From: Maricurvus nonylphenolicus
GTDB lineage: Bacteria; Pseudomonadota; Gammaproteobacteria; Pseudomonadales; Cellvibrionaceae
Direction: 5' to 3'
Length of the DNA: 64,000 nt
Assembly (NCBI RefSeq): GCF_042854845.1
Contig: NZ_AP031498.1
Coordinates: 2,356,001-2,420,000 of the forward strand
Both the position numbers and the translations under genes were made by a program. This document shows, in pieces, positions 62,692-64,000 of this stretch; position 1 is the first letter of the stretch, and each line of letters opens with the position of its first letter. The notes beneath the pieces are model-generated. The model was not told the DNA's origin, searched no databases, and saw nothing but the letters and a program-made list of their open reading frames with translations.

Positions 62692-64000
62692 ATGGCAAAT
62701 AGGTTGATCTCCTGGATTAACTGGCGAGTGCTGGTAGCCTTGGTTGCTACTGCGCTGGTATTGCTGCCGACTTTACCCAAACCACTGCAGCTTCTCTCAG
62801 TTCTTGACCCATATTTATATTCACTCGGTGTTCGACTGAGTGTATTACCGGCGCCGCAATTGAATATAAAGTTGCTCGCCGTTAGCCCGGAAGATATTCA
62901 AACCTTGCAGCAGGATCCGGCACGGGAAACAGCTCTGCAACAACTCTTGCAACAACTTTCTGCTGCTTCGAAAAAACCGGTTACTGGCTTGATAATTGAT
63001 GACTTGCCCTTGGTGCATGCGACAGCGGCAGAGCAGGTACTGGTTGATCAAACGGACAATGCGCAAGCCCAGGCGTTACTTTCATCTAAGCAGCAGGTCG
63101 TTGAGTTTTTAAAGCGTGATACGGTTATTGTTGGCAGTCGACAAGGCATTGCCCAGGCCTTGAGCGAGGAAGATCGCATTCAGCTTGAAACCAATATGAT
63201 TCAAGATTATCTAGCCTGGTTACCCGATCCTTTACAGCCCGCCTTGAAATCACTGGGCTTCTATCCCGCTGGTGAGTTGGTATCTGTCCCTGTGTTAGGT
63301 CAAGAGCCTGGGAGGCAGGATCAGCCATTATTATGGCGGCAGGGGACGAATCTCTATTCTGACTTTGTGCTTTCTCTTTACCGGCAATACGTAGCAGCGC
63401 CAGATGCGGTCTGGCAGCTAGGTGGTGATCTAAGATTGGCCAGTACATCGATTCCGTTGTCTTTGGACGGTTATCTTGCACCAGCATTTAATGTAAATAC
63501 ACCAGCTATTCAAGCGCTTTCACTGAAACGGCTTGGTGTTGATCATGCTGTTACGGCAGATGTAATGAGTGATTTAGGGAAAGCTGAAATTATCATTATA
63601 GGTGATGATGAAAATCAGTTGCGCCGTATGGCCGCGACATTAATCAGTTTAGAGCACCGAGCTTTTTACATTACGCCATTTTGGCATTGGGGCTTAATTA
63701 AATTACTGGCATTGCTTGCCGCTCTTTATTTATGTGTATTGATTCCCCGTATGCGAACGGCTACAGCGCTGCTGGCAACCTGTTTGTGGTTGGTCGTATT
63801 GGCTGTGGTGCAGTTGGGCTGGCAGATTATTCAGTGGCAGTGGCTGCCAATGGGTAGCGTGATGGGGTTGCTGGTTATTGGTCATGCGGTTATGGCGTTG
63901 TGGCAGTACCAGCATCAGCGTCAATGGCAGTGGCAATTACGCGCCAATCAATCGTCTGTAGCGTTGGCGCGTCAGCTTTGCCGCGAAGCTCGCTACGAGG
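62692..64000 (+). CDS. CHASE2-domain membrane sensor, C-terminus beyond window
   Basis: 436 residues visible, frame open to the right edge. Membrane helix about 13-29, extracytoplasmic CHASE2-like domain about 30-325 (VRLSVLPAPQLNIKLLAVSP in part, and VTGLIIDDLPLV), three membrane helices about 329-350, 356-378 and 384-402, then a cytoplasmic helix. This one-plus-three helix layout is typical of CHASE2 receptors. The output domain is not visible: with an FHA gene upstream, a Ser/Thr protein kinase is the best guess; histidine kinase, adenylate cyclase or GGDEF are alternatives. AAGGTGGG precedes the ATG. Confidence 0.8.
   Translation, partial: MANRLISWINWRVLVALVATALVLLPTLPKPLQLLSVLDPYLYSLGVRLSVLPAPQLNIKLLAVSPEDIQTLQQDPARETALQQLLQQLSAASKKPVTGLIIDDLPLVHATAAEQVLVDQTDNAQAQALLSSKQQVVEFLKRDTVIVGSRQGIAQALSEEDRIQLETNMIQDYLAWLPDPLQPALKSLGFYPAGELVSVPVLGQEPGRQDQPLLWRQGTNLYSDFVLSLYRQYVAAPDAVWQLGGDLRLASTSIPLSLDGYLAPAFNVNTPAIQALSLKRLGVDHAVTADVMSDLGKAEIIIIGDDENQLRRMAATLISLEHRAFYITPFWHWGLIKLLALLAALYLCVLIPRMRTATALLATCLWLVVLAVVQLGWQIIQWQWLPMGSVMGLLVIGHAVMALWQYQHQRQWQWQLRANQSSVALARQLCREARYE

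Overview
The window looks like chromosomal DNA of a gammaproteobacterium of the Pseudomonas / Cellvibrio / marine Pseudomonadales kind. The gene order gltA<->sdhCDAB-sucAB-lpd-sucCD and the order suhB, trmJ, iscRSUA-hscBA-fdx-iscX-ndk-rlmN-pilF-rodZ-ispG-hisS-yfgM-bamB-der, then xseA, guaB, guaA, are what I know from Pseudomonas-type genomes. Base composition is about balanced by eye. No tRNA, rRNA, CRISPR array, transposase or phage gene was seen.

Region 1 (1-4.5 kb): signalling genes. A membrane HAMP/PAS sensor runs off the left edge. A LapG-like periplasmic cysteine protease, a chemoreceptor and a small membrane protein follow. Region 2 (4.6-18.6 kb): a nearly complete TCA-cycle block, with citrate synthase divergent from succinate dehydrogenase, 2-oxoglutarate dehydrogenase (E1, E2, E3) and succinyl-CoA synthetase. 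Region 3 (18.6-20.7 kb): a hot-dog thioesterase, a lipoprotein and a CvfB-type S1 protein.

Region 4 (20.7-34.7 kb) is the accessory part and the most interesting. Six tightly packed minus-strand genes, probably preceded by a small seventh, encode a ThDP enzyme resembling acetolactate synthase, two consecutive citrate-synthase-fold proteins in which I cannot find the catalytic His/His/Asp residues, a TonB-dependent receptor, a periplasmic ABC_sub_bind-type protein, and a 1488-residue hybrid kinase carrying a full phosphorelay plus GGDEF and EAL domains. A PAS hybrid kinase is divergent from them. The shared upstream region holds a sequence that fits the LexA box pattern CTGT-N8-ACAG. My reading is a make/import/sense module for an unknown metabolite; this is inference.

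Region 5 (34.7-52 kb): suhB, trmJ, then the ISC iron-sulfur operon with tandem IscR-type operators and an intercistronic terminator between iscA and hscB, followed by housekeeping genes to der. Region 6 (52-58.5 kb): a 47-residue membrane peptide coupled to two YbjQ proteins and an M48 protease, a YgaV/YgaP-like persulfide regulator and rhodanese pair with a clear palindromic operator, a DsbA-fold protein, xseA and an HDOD protein. Region 7 (58.5-64 kb): guaB and guaA separated by an intrinsic terminator, two long hairpins, an FHA protein and the start of a CHASE2 membrane protein.

Three long hairpins (56.1, 61.95 and 62.1 kb) share a related core of about 50 nt but have unrelated arms of 22-29 bp, each perfectly self-complementary.
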